From: Actinomycetales bacterium
Lineage (GTDB): Bacteria > Actinomycetota > Actinomycetes > Actinomycetales > Microbacteriaceae
DNA length: 64,000 nucleotides
Reading direction: 5' to 3'
Assembly (NCBI GenBank): GCA_017308515.1
Contig: JAFKEN010000005.1
Coordinates: 310,001 to 374,000, forward strand
Shown here piece by piece: positions 8,763 to 17,419 of the stretch (positions within the stretch are counted from its first letter, which is position 1; each line of letters opens with the position of its first letter). The notes beneath the pieces are model-generated. The model worked only from the letters and a program-made list of their open reading frames with translations. It did not search any database and was not told the origin of the DNA. The translations under genes and the position numbers were made by a program.

Positions 8763-9692
8763 GTGACCGATCACGCACTCCTCTCGCGGCTCGACCTCAA
8801 TCTGCTGGTCGCGCTCGACGCCCTGCTCACCGAGCGCAGCGTCACGCGCGCCGCCGACCGGCTGCACCTCAGCCAGCCCGCGCTGAGCGCCTCGCTCGCC
8901 CGGCTGCGCACCCACTTCGGCGACCAGATCCTCGCCCGCCGCGGCAACACCTACGAGCTGACGCCCTTCGCGCTGCGCTTGGCCGAGCACACCACGACCG
9001 CCCTCGAGGCCGCCCGACGGGTGTTCGAGAGCCAGGCCAGCTGGGATCCCGTCGAATCGGTGCGCGAGTTCTCGATCTACGGATCGGACTACGGCTTCTC
9101 CACGATCGGCCGCGCCGTCTCGGAGCTGGCCGCCGCGCGCGCGCCGGGGGTGCGGTTCCGGTTCATGCTCCACAACCCCGTCGTCGTCGAAGACGCGACC
9201 AACCGCCTGCGGGCGATCGACGCGATGGTGATCCCGCACGGCTTCCTCACCGACCTGCCCTACGCCGACCTCTGGCACGACCGCTGGCTCGCGGTCGTCG
9301 CCGAGGGCAACGACGCGGTCGGCGAGCGGCTGAGCAACGAGCAGCTCGCGACGATGCCGTGGGTGCTCAACTACCAGTCGCGGTCGGCGTTCACCTCGGC
9401 CGAGCGGCAGATCCAGCAGCTCGGCATCGAGCCGCACGTCGACGTCGTGGTGGAGAGCTTCCTCGCGGTGCCGCACTTCGTCGCCGGCACCGACCGCATC
9501 GGGCTCATCCAGGGCGCGCTCGCCCCCGCCGCGGTGCGCAGCGGCGGGGTGCGCCTGGTCGAGCTGCCCTTCGAGCTGACGCCCCTCGTCAACGCGCTGT
9601 GGTGGCACCCGGTGCACGCGGCCGACCCCGAGCACGTCTGGATGCGCGAGCTCTTCGTCGAGGCCGGCGCCGGGCTCGACGCGCGCGCCTGA
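8763..9692 (+). CDS. LysR-family transcriptional regulator
   Basis: A 309-residue LysR regulator of the NodD/NahR-like branch. The winged helix-turn-helix is in the first 65 residues (LNLLVALDALL, then VTRAADRLHLSQPALSASL), followed by a periplasmic-binding-protein-like effector domain. The GTG at 8763 is chosen because GGAAGG lies 6 bp upstream and the HTH then begins about 10 residues in. It is divergent from the glycoside transporter operon, so it probably activates that operon in response to an aromatic aglycone or glycoside. NodD/NahR relatives sense flavonoids or aromatics, which fits the pathway, but the ligand is inferred. Confidence 0.9.
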   Translation: MTDHALLSRLDLNLLVALDALLTERSVTRAADRLHLSQPALSASLARLRTHFGDQILARRGNTYELTPFALRLAEHTTTALEAARRVFESQASWDPVESVREFSIYGSDYGFSTIGRAVSELAAARAPGVRFRFMLHNPVVVEDATNRLRAIDAMVIPHGFLTDLPYADLWHDRWLAVVAEGNDAVGERLSNEQLATMPWVLNYQSRSAFTSAERQIQQLGIEPHVDVVVESFLAVPHFVAGTDRIGLIQGALAPAAVRSGGVRLVELPFELTPLVNALWWHPVHAADPEHVWMRELFVEAGAGLDARA

Positions 9693-9709
9693 GCTGCCGG
9701 CGGCCCCGG

Positions 9710-11185
9710 TCAGCCGGAGGCCGTGGAGCGCATGGCCGAGCGGATGAGGTCGTGCTGGCGCCGCACGAGCAGGAGCGGATCCACCTCCCCCGCTTCGGCG
9801 AACGCGTGGCCCTCCCACTCGCTCGACCAGTAGCCGCGATAGCCGTTCTCGACGAAGACCCGCACGTGCTCCGGGTAGTCGATCGCCGGCTCCTGCCCTG
9901 ACGGGTCGATGTCGTAGAACTTCGCGTGCACGTGCAGGATCTGCGGCATGATGTCGGCCCACTCGTGCGGATCGACGTGCCCGTGCATGTTGAAGGCGAG
10001 GTGGGCGAACGAGCCGAGTCGGCCGGGATCGAAGTCCCGCCCGCGGAGGTACCCGATGAACTCCTCCTGGCGCTCGCGCATCGGGGCGTCGGTGGCCCAG
10101 ATCGCCTGCAGGCGCGCGACCGCCTCGTCGTCGAGGCCCGCGCGGCGCACCGCGCGCAGGAGCGTCGGCGACATCGCGTGCATGGTGGACGAGAAGTCGG
10201 CCACGAAGCCCAGCAGCGGCGAGTCGAGCTCGGAGTAGACCTCGCGCACGGCGAGGATCTCGGGGGCGTTCGGCCCCATCGGCGCGTGGATCTCGTAGGC
10301 GAGCTTCAGGTCGAGCTCCTCGGCGATCGGCAGCAGCCGTCGCAGCAGCTCCGGCTTCGCGCTCTGGATGCGCACGAGCGGAAAGCCGAGTCGCTTCGCC
10401 CCGCGGAACAGGAGCTCGCTGAACTCGAACTCCTCGTCGGGGGTCATGTCGCGATCGCGGCGGCGGCCCATGTCGAGGTTCGCCCCGAAGGAGCTCGCGT
10501 CGAATCCGTGCCGATCGAAGGCGGCGCGCCAGGTGCGCTCGAAGCCGTCGTCGACGAGCGGGTACTGCGGCAGCATCTGGGAGGCGACGATCTCGATGCC
10601 CGGTCCGATCCCGAGCTCGGCCACCCGATCGAGCAGCCCGTCGAGGTCGTACCAGCCGGATCGGAATTCGACGCTCGCCGAGTAGAGCGTCAGTCCGAGT
10701 CGGAACGGGTCCGCCTCCGACGCGGGAGGCGGCGCCGAGACCTCGCCGATCGTGACGGGGGGCGCCGCGTCGCGGTCGGTCACGGTGAGCTCGAGCTCCT
10801 GGCGCACGACGTTGGGCACGTAGATCCCCGGTCCGCCGTCCTGGCCGGGCGCGATCTGCATGTACGGCAGCCGCAGCTCACCCGCGACGCCGATCCGGCG
10901 CACGTCGCCGATCGCCACCGGTTCGGCCCGCGGGACGACGAGCAGCGGGTGCTCCTGCAGGAACCAGAGCGTCTCGCTCTGCTCGGGCAGCTCGTCGAGG
11001 CGATAGCGACGCCCGCCCAGCTCGAGACGCAGGTCGCCCGCGGGCACCTCTTCGCCGTCCACCGTGACGCCGAGCGAGCTGACCGAGGAGAGCCAGAGAC
11101 TGCGGTACCAGGGCAGATCCAGCCGGAGCGCGAGACCCTCCGGGTGCGGGCGCAGGCTGTCGGAGGTGATGAGTCCGTTGGGCAT
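9710..11185 (-). CDS. Fused DUF6379-TIM barrel protein (single-chain C-glycoside deglycosidase-like)
   Basis: A 491-residue protein. Residues 1 to about 135 match the DUF6379 beta subunit (LDLPWYRSLW near residues 23-32, later ELRLPYMQI). After a Pro/Ala-rich linker (about 150-165), a TIM barrel begins at FRLGLTLYS and runs to the end. Likely metal ligands are Glu in LAYEIHAP, Asp in LGFVADFS, His in LHVHAKFYD and Glu in WSSEWEG. The domain order equals the gene order of the split pair at 1-991. It would be a one-chain version of CarBC/DgpBC that cleaves 3-keto-C-glycosides. A second fused paralogue follows upstream at 11206. The ribosome site is weak; translation may be coupled to the upstream gene 20 bp away. 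Confidence 0.82.
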   Translation of the reverse strand: MPNGLITSDSLRPHPEGLALRLDLPWYRSLWLSSVSSLGVTVDGEEVPAGDLRLELGGRRYRLDELPEQSETLWFLQEHPLLVVPRAEPVAIGDVRRIGVAGELRLPYMQIAPGQDGGPGIYVPNVVRQELELTVTDRDAAPPVTIGEVSAPPPASEADPFRLGLTLYSASVEFRSGWYDLDGLLDRVAELGIGPGIEIVASQMLPQYPLVDDGFERTWRAAFDRHGFDASSFGANLDMGRRRDRDMTPDEEFEFSELLFRGAKRLGFPLVRIQSAKPELLRRLLPIAEELDLKLAYEIHAPMGPNAPEILAVREVYSELDSPLLGFVADFSSTMHAMSPTLLRAVRRAGLDDEAVARLQAIWATDAPMRERQEEFIGYLRGRDFDPGRLGSFAHLAFNMHGHVDPHEWADIMPQILHVHAKFYDIDPSGQEPAIDYPEHVRVFVENGYRGYWSSEWEGHAFAEAGEVDPLLLVRRQHDLIRSAMRSTASG

Positions 11186-11205
11186 GGGGGTGATTCCGTC
11201 CACGC

Positions 11206-12495
11206 TCAGAGCGCGGAGGCGACCCGTCGCATGAGGGCGTGCTGGCGGCGCACCTGCTCGATCGAGCGCCACGGGTCGCGCTCGCCCTCGTACTCGCTCG
11301 AGAGGTAGCCGCTGTAGCCGGCGTCGCGCAGGCCGCGCAGCACCGGCTCCCACGGGATCTGCTGGTCCTCGAGGTTCTCGTCGATGTCGTGGAACTTCGC
11401 CTGCACGAACACGACGTACTCGCCGATGTCCTTCAGGTCGGCCGGGTCGACGCCGATGCCGTCGAGGAACGCCGGGCGGGTCTCGCGGGTCTCGCCGGCC
11501 CGCAGCGGGATCGGGCGGTCTTGGAAGATCCCGGTGTCGATGAGCAGGCCGAAGTGCTTCGTACCGGTGCGCTGGATGAGCGCGATGTAGTCGTCGACCA
11601 CCGGGTGCTTGATCGGGGTCGGCGAGTGGATCTCGGGGCAGATCACGACGTCGAGCTCGGCCGCCAGGTCGAGGCTGCGCTCGACCGACTCGGTCCAGAT
11701 CGGGTGCGGGATGAGGTCGCTCGAGACGACGCCGATCTTGGGTCGCACGAACCGGAACCCGAGCGTCTTCGCCAGGCGCAGATCCCGCTGCAGGATCGCG
11801 GCGCCCTGCTCGGCGGTCATGTCGCGGTCGGGGTGCAGCCGGGTGTCGATCCACGAGCCGTAGTTGGTCGGCTCCAGACGGTACTTCTCGAGAAGGCCGA
11901 ACCAGGCGTCGATCCAGGCGGCGCTCGGCTCCGGGTAGCCGGGGATGTGTCCCTCGCCGAGGATCTCGATGCCGGTCGCGCCGACGTCGGCGATCCCGGC
12001 CATCGCGGTCTCGAGATCCATCACCGTGCCGAAGTCGTGCATGTGGCTGTAGAGCGAGACGCCGTAGCGGAACGGCCCGCCGTCGAGCTCGGAGCTCAGG
12101 GTGACGTGGCGGGTCTCGCGGAAGCGCGAGGGCTGGTGCTCGATCGGGATGTACGACATCCGCAGCAGCAGCTCGACCTCGACCTCGTGCGCCCCCTCGG
12201 GCAGCCCGCCGGGGTGCGGCACCGTGACGATCGCGGCCTCCTCGAGCGGCCAGCGCACGCCCTCGCTGCGCTGCACCTCGGCGAGCGAGAACTCGCGGCC
12301 CTGGAGGGTCCAGCGGGGGACGTCGGCCGGCACGTCGACGAGGTTCCCGACCCGCACCACGACCCCGTCGATGAGCGAAGCGGACATGCCGCGGTAGGAG
12401 GGCATCCGCAGTCGCAGCTGGAAGCCCGTGACCTCGCCGCCTTCGCGCACGTTGCGGAAGCCGACCGACTGGATGAGGGATCTCTCGAGAAGCAT
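11206..12495 (-). CDS. Fused DUF6379-TIM barrel protein, second paralogue
   Basis: A 429-residue paralogue of the 9710-11185 protein with the same layout. The N-terminal DUF6379 domain (residues 1 to about 140) has LRMPSYRGMSA where the relatives have LPWYRSL, and LLRMSYIPIE later. The TIM barrel starts near FRYGVSLYSH. Ligand candidates are Glu in VICPEIHSP, Asp in GLLIDTGIF and Glu in LSSEYEG. The segment matching HVHAK in the other copy reads FVQAK, so a His is replaced by Gln. The ATG at 12495 is supported by a GGAG close upstream. It is probably the first gene of a two-gene operon. The two copies differ a good deal, so they may act on different glycosides. Confidence 0.8.
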   Translation of the reverse strand: MLLERSLIQSVGFRNVREGGEVTGFQLRLRMPSYRGMSASLIDGVVVRVGNLVDVPADVPRWTLQGREFSLAEVQRSEGVRWPLEEAAIVTVPHPGGLPEGAHEVEVELLLRMSYIPIEHQPSRFRETRHVTLSSELDGGPFRYGVSLYSHMHDFGTVMDLETAMAGIADVGATGIEILGEGHIPGYPEPSAAWIDAWFGLLEKYRLEPTNYGSWIDTRLHPDRDMTAEQGAAILQRDLRLAKTLGFRFVRPKIGVVSSDLIPHPIWTESVERSLDLAAELDVVICPEIHSPTPIKHPVVDDYIALIQRTGTKHFGLLIDTGIFQDRPIPLRAGETRETRPAFLDGIGVDPADLKDIGEYVVFVQAKFHDIDENLEDQQIPWEPVLRGLRDAGYSGYLSSEYEGERDPWRSIEQVRRQHALMRRVASAL

Positions 12496-12673
12496 GGGCT
12501 CCGACTCTCTGTGCGGGGGTCGAGGCGACCCTCCCGGCGGGGACCGGCGGGGCTCGCTCGGCGAGCACCGCGGCACCGGCGCGGCTCTTCGTCGCGCCGC
12601 GAGACACCCTACCGCTTCCGTGTGAATCGTGCGAAAGTGGGGTCGAATCGATCGGATCGTCGAAGGAGACGCC

Positions 12674-13873
12674 GTGAACCCCTCCGACTGGCTCGAGCGC
12701 ACCCGCTCCGAGGCCGAAGTGTCGGGATTCGAGGTCCTCGGCCACCACGACCTCGGCGGGCACGGCGACGGGTTCCAGGTGATCCGGCGGGGCGACGCGC
12801 TGTACGTCGCGCACCTCGGTCAGAGCCCGATGGCCCTGTCGATCCTCGACGTCTCCGACCCCCGCGCGCCGCGCCTGGTGCGGCAGCTCCCGCACCCCGA
12901 GAACACCCGCTGCCACAAGGTGCAGGTCGTGGGCGGTGTGCTGATCCAGAACAACGAACTGCCGTACTGGGCCAGCGGCGAGGCGACCACCGGGCTGTCG
13001 GTCTACGACGTGAGCGACCCGTGGGATCCGCGCCCGATCGCCTTCCACCCCTCGAGCGGCGAGGGCGTGCATCGGCTCTGGTTCGAGCAGGCGCCGTACG
13101 CGCACATCGCCGCGTTCAAGCCCGGCGGTCGCAAGCACGGCTACGAGATCGTCGACCTCTCCGACCCGGAGCATCCGGCGACGGTGGGCACCTGGTCGGC
13201 ACCGGGCACCTTCGACGCCGACGAGGAGAGTTGGTGGCGCGGGGCCCCGCAGGAGCAGGTCGGGGTGCACGCCGCGATCGCGCACGGTGACCGCGCCTAC
13301 GTCGCGTGCATGGACGCGGGCCTCGTGATCCTCGACATCTCCGATCTCGCGCACCCGCGATTCGTGAGCCGGGTCTCCTGGTCGCCCCCGTACGGAGGCT
13401 TCGCTCACACCACGCTCCCGCTACCGGGCCGCGGACTCGTGATCGCCAGCGCGGAGGGGCTGCCGCCGCAGATGCAGGGCGGCGACAAGCGGATCTGGGT
13501 GATCGACGTGCGCGAGGAGGAGCATCCCGTGATCATCGGCACCCTGCCGGAGCCGGTGCCCGACCCGTCGACCGGGCTCACCTCCTATCACGAGCGGCCC
13601 GGCGTCTTCGGGCCGCACAACCTGCACGAGAACCGCCCCGGCAGCTTCGCGAGCGAGGAGCGGATCTTCGCGACCTACTCCAACGCCGGCGTGCGGGTCT
13701 GGGATATCGAGAACGCCTTCCATGCGACCGAGATCGCGCACTTCGTGCCCCCCGCCTGGCCGGGCACCGAGGCCTCGCTCATGAACGACCTGTTCGTCGA
13801 CGCCGACGGCACCACCTTCGTCACCGACCGCGCGGGCGGCGGTCTCTACGTGCTGCAGTACACCGGGGAGTGA
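12674..13873 (+). CDS. LVIVD-repeat beta-propeller protein
   Basis: A 399-residue protein built of repeats like LSILDVSDPRAPRLV, LSVYDVSDPWDPRPI, YEIVDLSDPEHPATV and LVILDISDLAHPRFV, the hallmark of LVIVD beta-propellers. No signal peptide is seen, although family members are often exported. The GTG start has GAAGGAGA directly upstream (12662-12669). It is followed 4 bp later by a flavin monooxygenase gene and is divergent from the fused deglycosidase-like gene. Conserved His and Asp/Glu residues (HPENTRCHK, GPHNLHENRP) suggest metal or ligand binding. The biochemical role is unknown; LVIVD proteins do turn up in catabolic clusters for plant aromatics. Confidence 0.8.
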   Translation: MNPSDWLERTRSEAEVSGFEVLGHHDLGGHGDGFQVIRRGDALYVAHLGQSPMALSILDVSDPRAPRLVRQLPHPENTRCHKVQVVGGVLIQNNELPYWASGEATTGLSVYDVSDPWDPRPIAFHPSSGEGVHRLWFEQAPYAHIAAFKPGGRKHGYEIVDLSDPEHPATVGTWSAPGTFDADEESWWRGAPQEQVGVHAAIAHGDRAYVACMDAGLVILDISDLAHPRFVSRVSWSPPYGGFAHTTLPLPGRGLVIASAEGLPPQMQGGDKRIWVIDVREEEHPVIIGTLPEPVPDPSTGLTSYHERPGVFGPHNLHENRPGSFASEERIFATYSNAGVRVWDIENAFHATEIAHFVPPAWPGTEASLMNDLFVDADGTTFVTDRAGGGLYVLQYTGE

Positions 13874-13877
13874 GTGG

Positions 13878-15008
13878 ATGACCGAGAACGACGACACCGT
13901 CCTGATCGTCGGCGGCGGCCCGGCCGGCATGGCCGCCGCGATCGCGCTTAGCCGCGCGGGGCTGCGCTGCGAGATCGTCGAGCTGGCCCCCGATGCCCGG
14001 CCCGGCGGCGTCGGCATCGCGCTGCAGAGCGCGCCGCTGCGCGCGACCATGGCGCTCGGCCTGTACGACCGGATCCTCGCCGTGGGTCGCCCGCACCGCA
14101 CGATCGACATGGTGCGAGCCGACGGCACGCCGGTCGCCGAGCTGCCGCAGGTGAATGTCAACGGGCCCGAGGATCCGCCCTTCGTCGGCATGGCGCGGGA
14201 GACGCTGCACGAGCTCATGGCGGACGAGGTGCACCGCCTCGGCGTGCCGGTGCGGCTCGGCACCACGATCGCCGCGAGCACCCCGGCCGACGACCACGTC
14301 GACGTCGAGCTGACCGACGGCACCCGCGGGCGCTGGTCGTGGATCGTCGCGGCCGACGGCCTGCACTCGACGACCCGCGCGCGGCTGCTGCCCGGCGCCC
14401 CCGACCCGCAGTACTCCGGCCAGTCGATCTGGCGCGCGGAGGCCGCGTGCCCCGAGCGCCTCGAGCACTACACGATGATGATCGGCGGCCCGTTGCGGTT
14501 GGGCCTCGTGCCGCTGCCGGGCGGACGGCTCTACCTGTGGCTGCTCGACGCGCTGGTGGGCCCGGAGCGCCCGCCCCGCGACCGGATGCTCGGGATGTTC
14601 CTCGAGCGTCTCGCCGCGTTCGGCGGATTCGCCCCCGAGATCGCGGCCGGCTTCGACGACGTCGCCCAGGTGGACTTCCGGGCGCTGCAGTGGCTCGTCG
14701 TGCCGCCGCCCTGGCACGCCGGTCGCACCCTGCTGATCGGCGACGCCGTCCACGGCACCACCCCGCACCTCGCCTACGGTGCGGGGCTCGCCCTCGAAGA
14801 CGCGGTGGTGCTCGGCGAGCTCGCCGGCCAGGGGCTCGCCTTCGAGGAGCTCGCCGCGCGCCTCGCCGAGCGGCGCTTCGCGCGCGCTCGCCGCATCGTC
14901 GAGGCCTCGCTGCAGCTCTCGCGCTGGGAGCAGGAGCCGGGGCCCCCGAACCCGGAGGCCGGCGCGCTCACCGCGGCGACGATGGCGTCGACCGCCGAGC
15001 CGATCTGA
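13878..15008 (+). CDS. FAD-dependent aromatic monooxygenase (PHBH-like)
   Basis: A 376-residue class A flavoprotein monooxygenase. It shows GGGPAG at residues 12-17 (FAD binding), the DG motif in AADGLHSTTR and the GD motif in GDAVHGTTP. Length and motif order are normal for single-component NAD(P)H-dependent hydroxylases such as p-hydroxybenzoate or salicylate hydroxylases. It overlaps no gene but follows the LVIVD gene by 4 bp with GGGGAG as ribosome site, so they are co-transcribed. A likely job is hydroxylation of the aromatic aglycone freed from the glycoside; the substrate is inferred only from context. Confidence 0.87.
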   Translation: MTENDDTVLIVGGGPAGMAAAIALSRAGLRCEIVELAPDARPGGVGIALQSAPLRATMALGLYDRILAVGRPHRTIDMVRADGTPVAELPQVNVNGPEDPPFVGMARETLHELMADEVHRLGVPVRLGTTIAASTPADDHVDVELTDGTRGRWSWIVAADGLHSTTRARLLPGAPDPQYSGQSIWRAEAACPERLEHYTMMIGGPLRLGLVPLPGGRLYLWLLDALVGPERPPRDRMLGMFLERLAAFGGFAPEIAAGFDDVAQVDFRALQWLVVPPPWHAGRTLLIGDAVHGTTPHLAYGAGLALEDAVVLGELAGQGLAFEELAARLAERRFARARRIVEASLQLSRWEQEPGPPNPEAGALTAATMASTAEPI

Positions 15009-15100
15009 GGGCCCGGCGTTCCGCCCGCACCGCAGGAGTCAGCGGCGCGCGAGCGCCCGTCGACGTGCCGCCGCGCGCCCGGCGCCGGCGCCCCGCGCGC

Positions 15101-17419
15101 TCAGGCGCCGTGCACCGCGCTGGTCGCCTGCAGCGACTCCGTGCCCTCGAGCACGTAGACGTCGCCGACGATCTCGAGCTCGGTCGCGGTCTCGCGCTCG
15201 TCGACCGACGGGCCGACCCAGAGCTCCAGCCGGCCCGGCTCGACGACGCGACGGAGGTCGCGGTCGCTGAAGGCGAGGCGCGAGGGCGGGATCCGGAACT
15301 CGACGCGCACCTCCGCCCCGGCTTCGAGCTCGATGCGCCGGTAGGCCAGCAGCTGCGCGACCGGGCGGGTGACCGAGGCGACCGGATCGCGCCCGTAGAG
15401 CTGCACGACGTCGGCGCCCGCGCGGTCGCCGACGTTGCGTACGCGCACCGAGACGGTCAGACTCGCGCCCGCCGCGACGCGCGCGTCGGCGACCAGGCCG
15501 GTGTGCTCGAAGCGGGTGTAGCCCAGGCCGTGTCCGAAGGGCAGCGCCGGGCGGCTCGAGGCGGAGGTCACCTCGGTGTCGCCGCCGAGGATCGGGTGCA
15601 GGTAGGAATAGGGCTGGGCCCCCGCGGAGCGCGGCAGCGAGACCGGCAACCGGCCCGAGGGGTTGACCCGACCGGAGAGCACGCCGGCGATCGCGGGGCC
15701 CCCCTCCTCGCCGGGGAAGAAGCCCAGAAGCGCCGCGGCCGGCCGCGCGTCGGCGCCGATCCAGTCGAGCGCGTAGGGGCGCCCGACGAGCAGCACGACG
15801 ACGACCGGGGTGCCGGTCGCGACGATCCGTTCGAGCAGCTCGCTCTGCACGCCCGGCAGCGCGAGGCTCTCGACGTCGTTGCCCTCGCCGACGGTGCCGC
15901 GCCCGAAGAGCCCGGCCTGGTCGCCGAGCACGACGACCGCGACCTCGCTCGCGCGCGCCGCCGCGACGGCCTCGTCGAAGCCGCTGCGGTCCTCGCCCTC
16001 GACCTCGCAGCCGCGGGCCGCGCGCAGCGTCGCCTGCGGGAACTCGGCGGCGAGCGCGTCGCGCACGGAGAGCATCGGCAGCCGCGCCGGCACCTCGGGG
16101 TGGTGGGCGAGCACGTGGTTGACGAAGGAGTAGCAGCCCATCATGGCCTCGGTACGCTCGGCGTTCGGGCCGATCACCGCGATCGAGTCCGGCGCCCGCA
16201 GCGGGAGCACGCCGTCGTTGAGCAGCAGCACGAGGGACTCCTCGGCGAGCCGGGCGGCGACCTCACGGTGGGCGGGCGAGTCGAGGTCGATCGCGGTCGG
16301 CGCGGGCGCGGTGAAGTCGCGGTCGAGCAGACCGAGCTCCTCCTTCTGCGCGAGCACCCGCAGCACGGCCCGGTCGACGAGCGCCTCGTCGGCCTCGCCC
16401 GCCGCGATCCGCGCGGCGAGCGGGCCGAGGTAGGCCTTGCCGTCGGGCAGCTCGACGTCGATCCCGGCCGCGAGCGCGAGCTCGGCGGCGTGGCCCGCGT
16501 CGGCGGCGACCGCGTGCATCGTCTCGAGGAACGAGACGGCGAAGTAGTCGGCGACCACCACCCCGTCGAAGCCCCAGGTGTCGCGCAGCAGGCCGGTCAG
16601 CAGGCCGGGGTCGCTCCCGACCGGCACGCCGTCGATCTCGGCGTAGGAGTTCATGACCGAGCGCGCGCCGCCCTCCCGCAACGCCATCTCGAACGGCGGC
16701 AGGATCACGTCCGCGAGCTCCCGAGGCCCCATGTGCACCGGCGCGTGGTTGCGCCCCGCGCGCGAGGCGGAGTAGCCCGCGAAGTGCTTGAGCGTCGCGT
16801 GCACCCCGGCGGACTGCAGGCCGCGCACGTAGGCGGTGCCGATCGTGCCGACGAGGTAGGGATCCTCGGAGATGCACTCGTCGACCCGCCCCCAGCGCGG
16901 ATCGCGGATCACGTCGAGCACCGGCGCGAGCCCCTGGTGCGCGCCGAGCTCCACCATCGAGTCGCCGATCAGCCCCGCCATGGTCTCCACCAGCTCGGGG
17001 TCGAAGGCGGCACCCCAGGCGAGCGGGGTCGGGAAGGTCGCCGCCGTCCAGGCGGCGAGCCCCGTGAGCACCTCCTCGTGCACGAGCGCCGGGATGCCCA
17101 GCCGCGTCTGCGTCGTCAGCCGCAGCTGCTCTTCGCGCAACCACGCCGCGCGCTCCACGGGATCGACCGGTCGGGTTCCGTAGACGCGGGTGAGGTGGCC
17201 GATGCCGTGCCGCGTGGCGTCGCGGAAGTCGCGCTCGGATCCCATCTCCCCCGCCATCGGGGCGACGAGCGCGCCGGGGTCGCGGTCGACCCAGTAGCCG
17301 ACGAGCTGGGCGAGCTTCTCCTCGAGGGTCATGCGCGACAGCAGCTCGCGCACCCGCGCCGAGGGCTCGGCGGTGGACCGCGCGGGAGTCGTCCGGGCCG
17401 CCGTCTGCTCGGCGCTCAC
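15101..17419 (-). CDS. Glycoside hydrolase family 3 beta-glucosidase
   Basis: A 772-residue cytoplasmic GH3 enzyme. The (beta/alpha)8 domain carries the KHF motif at 211-213 and the nucleophile Asp291 in VVVADYFAV. An alpha/beta sandwich domain follows, then a C-terminal fibronectin III-like domain (GYTRFEHTGL to the end). The GTG start overlaps the permease stop (GTGA at 17416-17419), so it is the last gene of the transporter operon. No secretion signal is present, so imported oligosaccharides or beta-glucosides are split inside the cell. Beta-glucosidase is most likely, beta-xylosidase possible. Confidence 0.9.
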   Translation of the reverse strand: MSAEQTAARTTPARSTAEPSARVRELLSRMTLEEKLAQLVGYWVDRDPGALVAPMAGEMGSERDFRDATRHGIGHLTRVYGTRPVDPVERAAWLREEQLRLTTQTRLGIPALVHEEVLTGLAAWTAATFPTPLAWGAAFDPELVETMAGLIGDSMVELGAHQGLAPVLDVIRDPRWGRVDECISEDPYLVGTIGTAYVRGLQSAGVHATLKHFAGYSASRAGRNHAPVHMGPRELADVILPPFEMALREGGARSVMNSYAEIDGVPVGSDPGLLTGLLRDTWGFDGVVVADYFAVSFLETMHAVAADAGHAAELALAAGIDVELPDGKAYLGPLAARIAAGEADEALVDRAVLRVLAQKEELGLLDRDFTAPAPTAIDLDSPAHREVAARLAEESLVLLLNDGVLPLRAPDSIAVIGPNAERTEAMMGCYSFVNHVLAHHPEVPARLPMLSVRDALAAEFPQATLRAARGCEVEGEDRSGFDEAVAAARASEVAVVVLGDQAGLFGRGTVGEGNDVESLALPGVQSELLERIVATGTPVVVVLLVGRPYALDWIGADARPAAALLGFFPGEEGGPAIAGVLSGRVNPSGRLPVSLPRSAGAQPYSYLHPILGGDTEVTSASSRPALPFGHGLGYTRFEHTGLVADARVAAGASLTVSVRVRNVGDRAGADVVQLYGRDPVASVTRPVAQLLAYRRIELEAGAEVRVEFRIPPSRLAFSDRDLRRVVEPGRLELWVGPSVDERETATELEIVGDVYVLEGTESLQATSAVHGA

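Noticed and set aside
15009-15100. GC-rich dyads between convergent monooxygenase and GH3 genes
   Set aside because: GGCGCC-type repeats are frequent by chance at this GC, and no clear stem with a defined loop stands out. It may still be a terminator.
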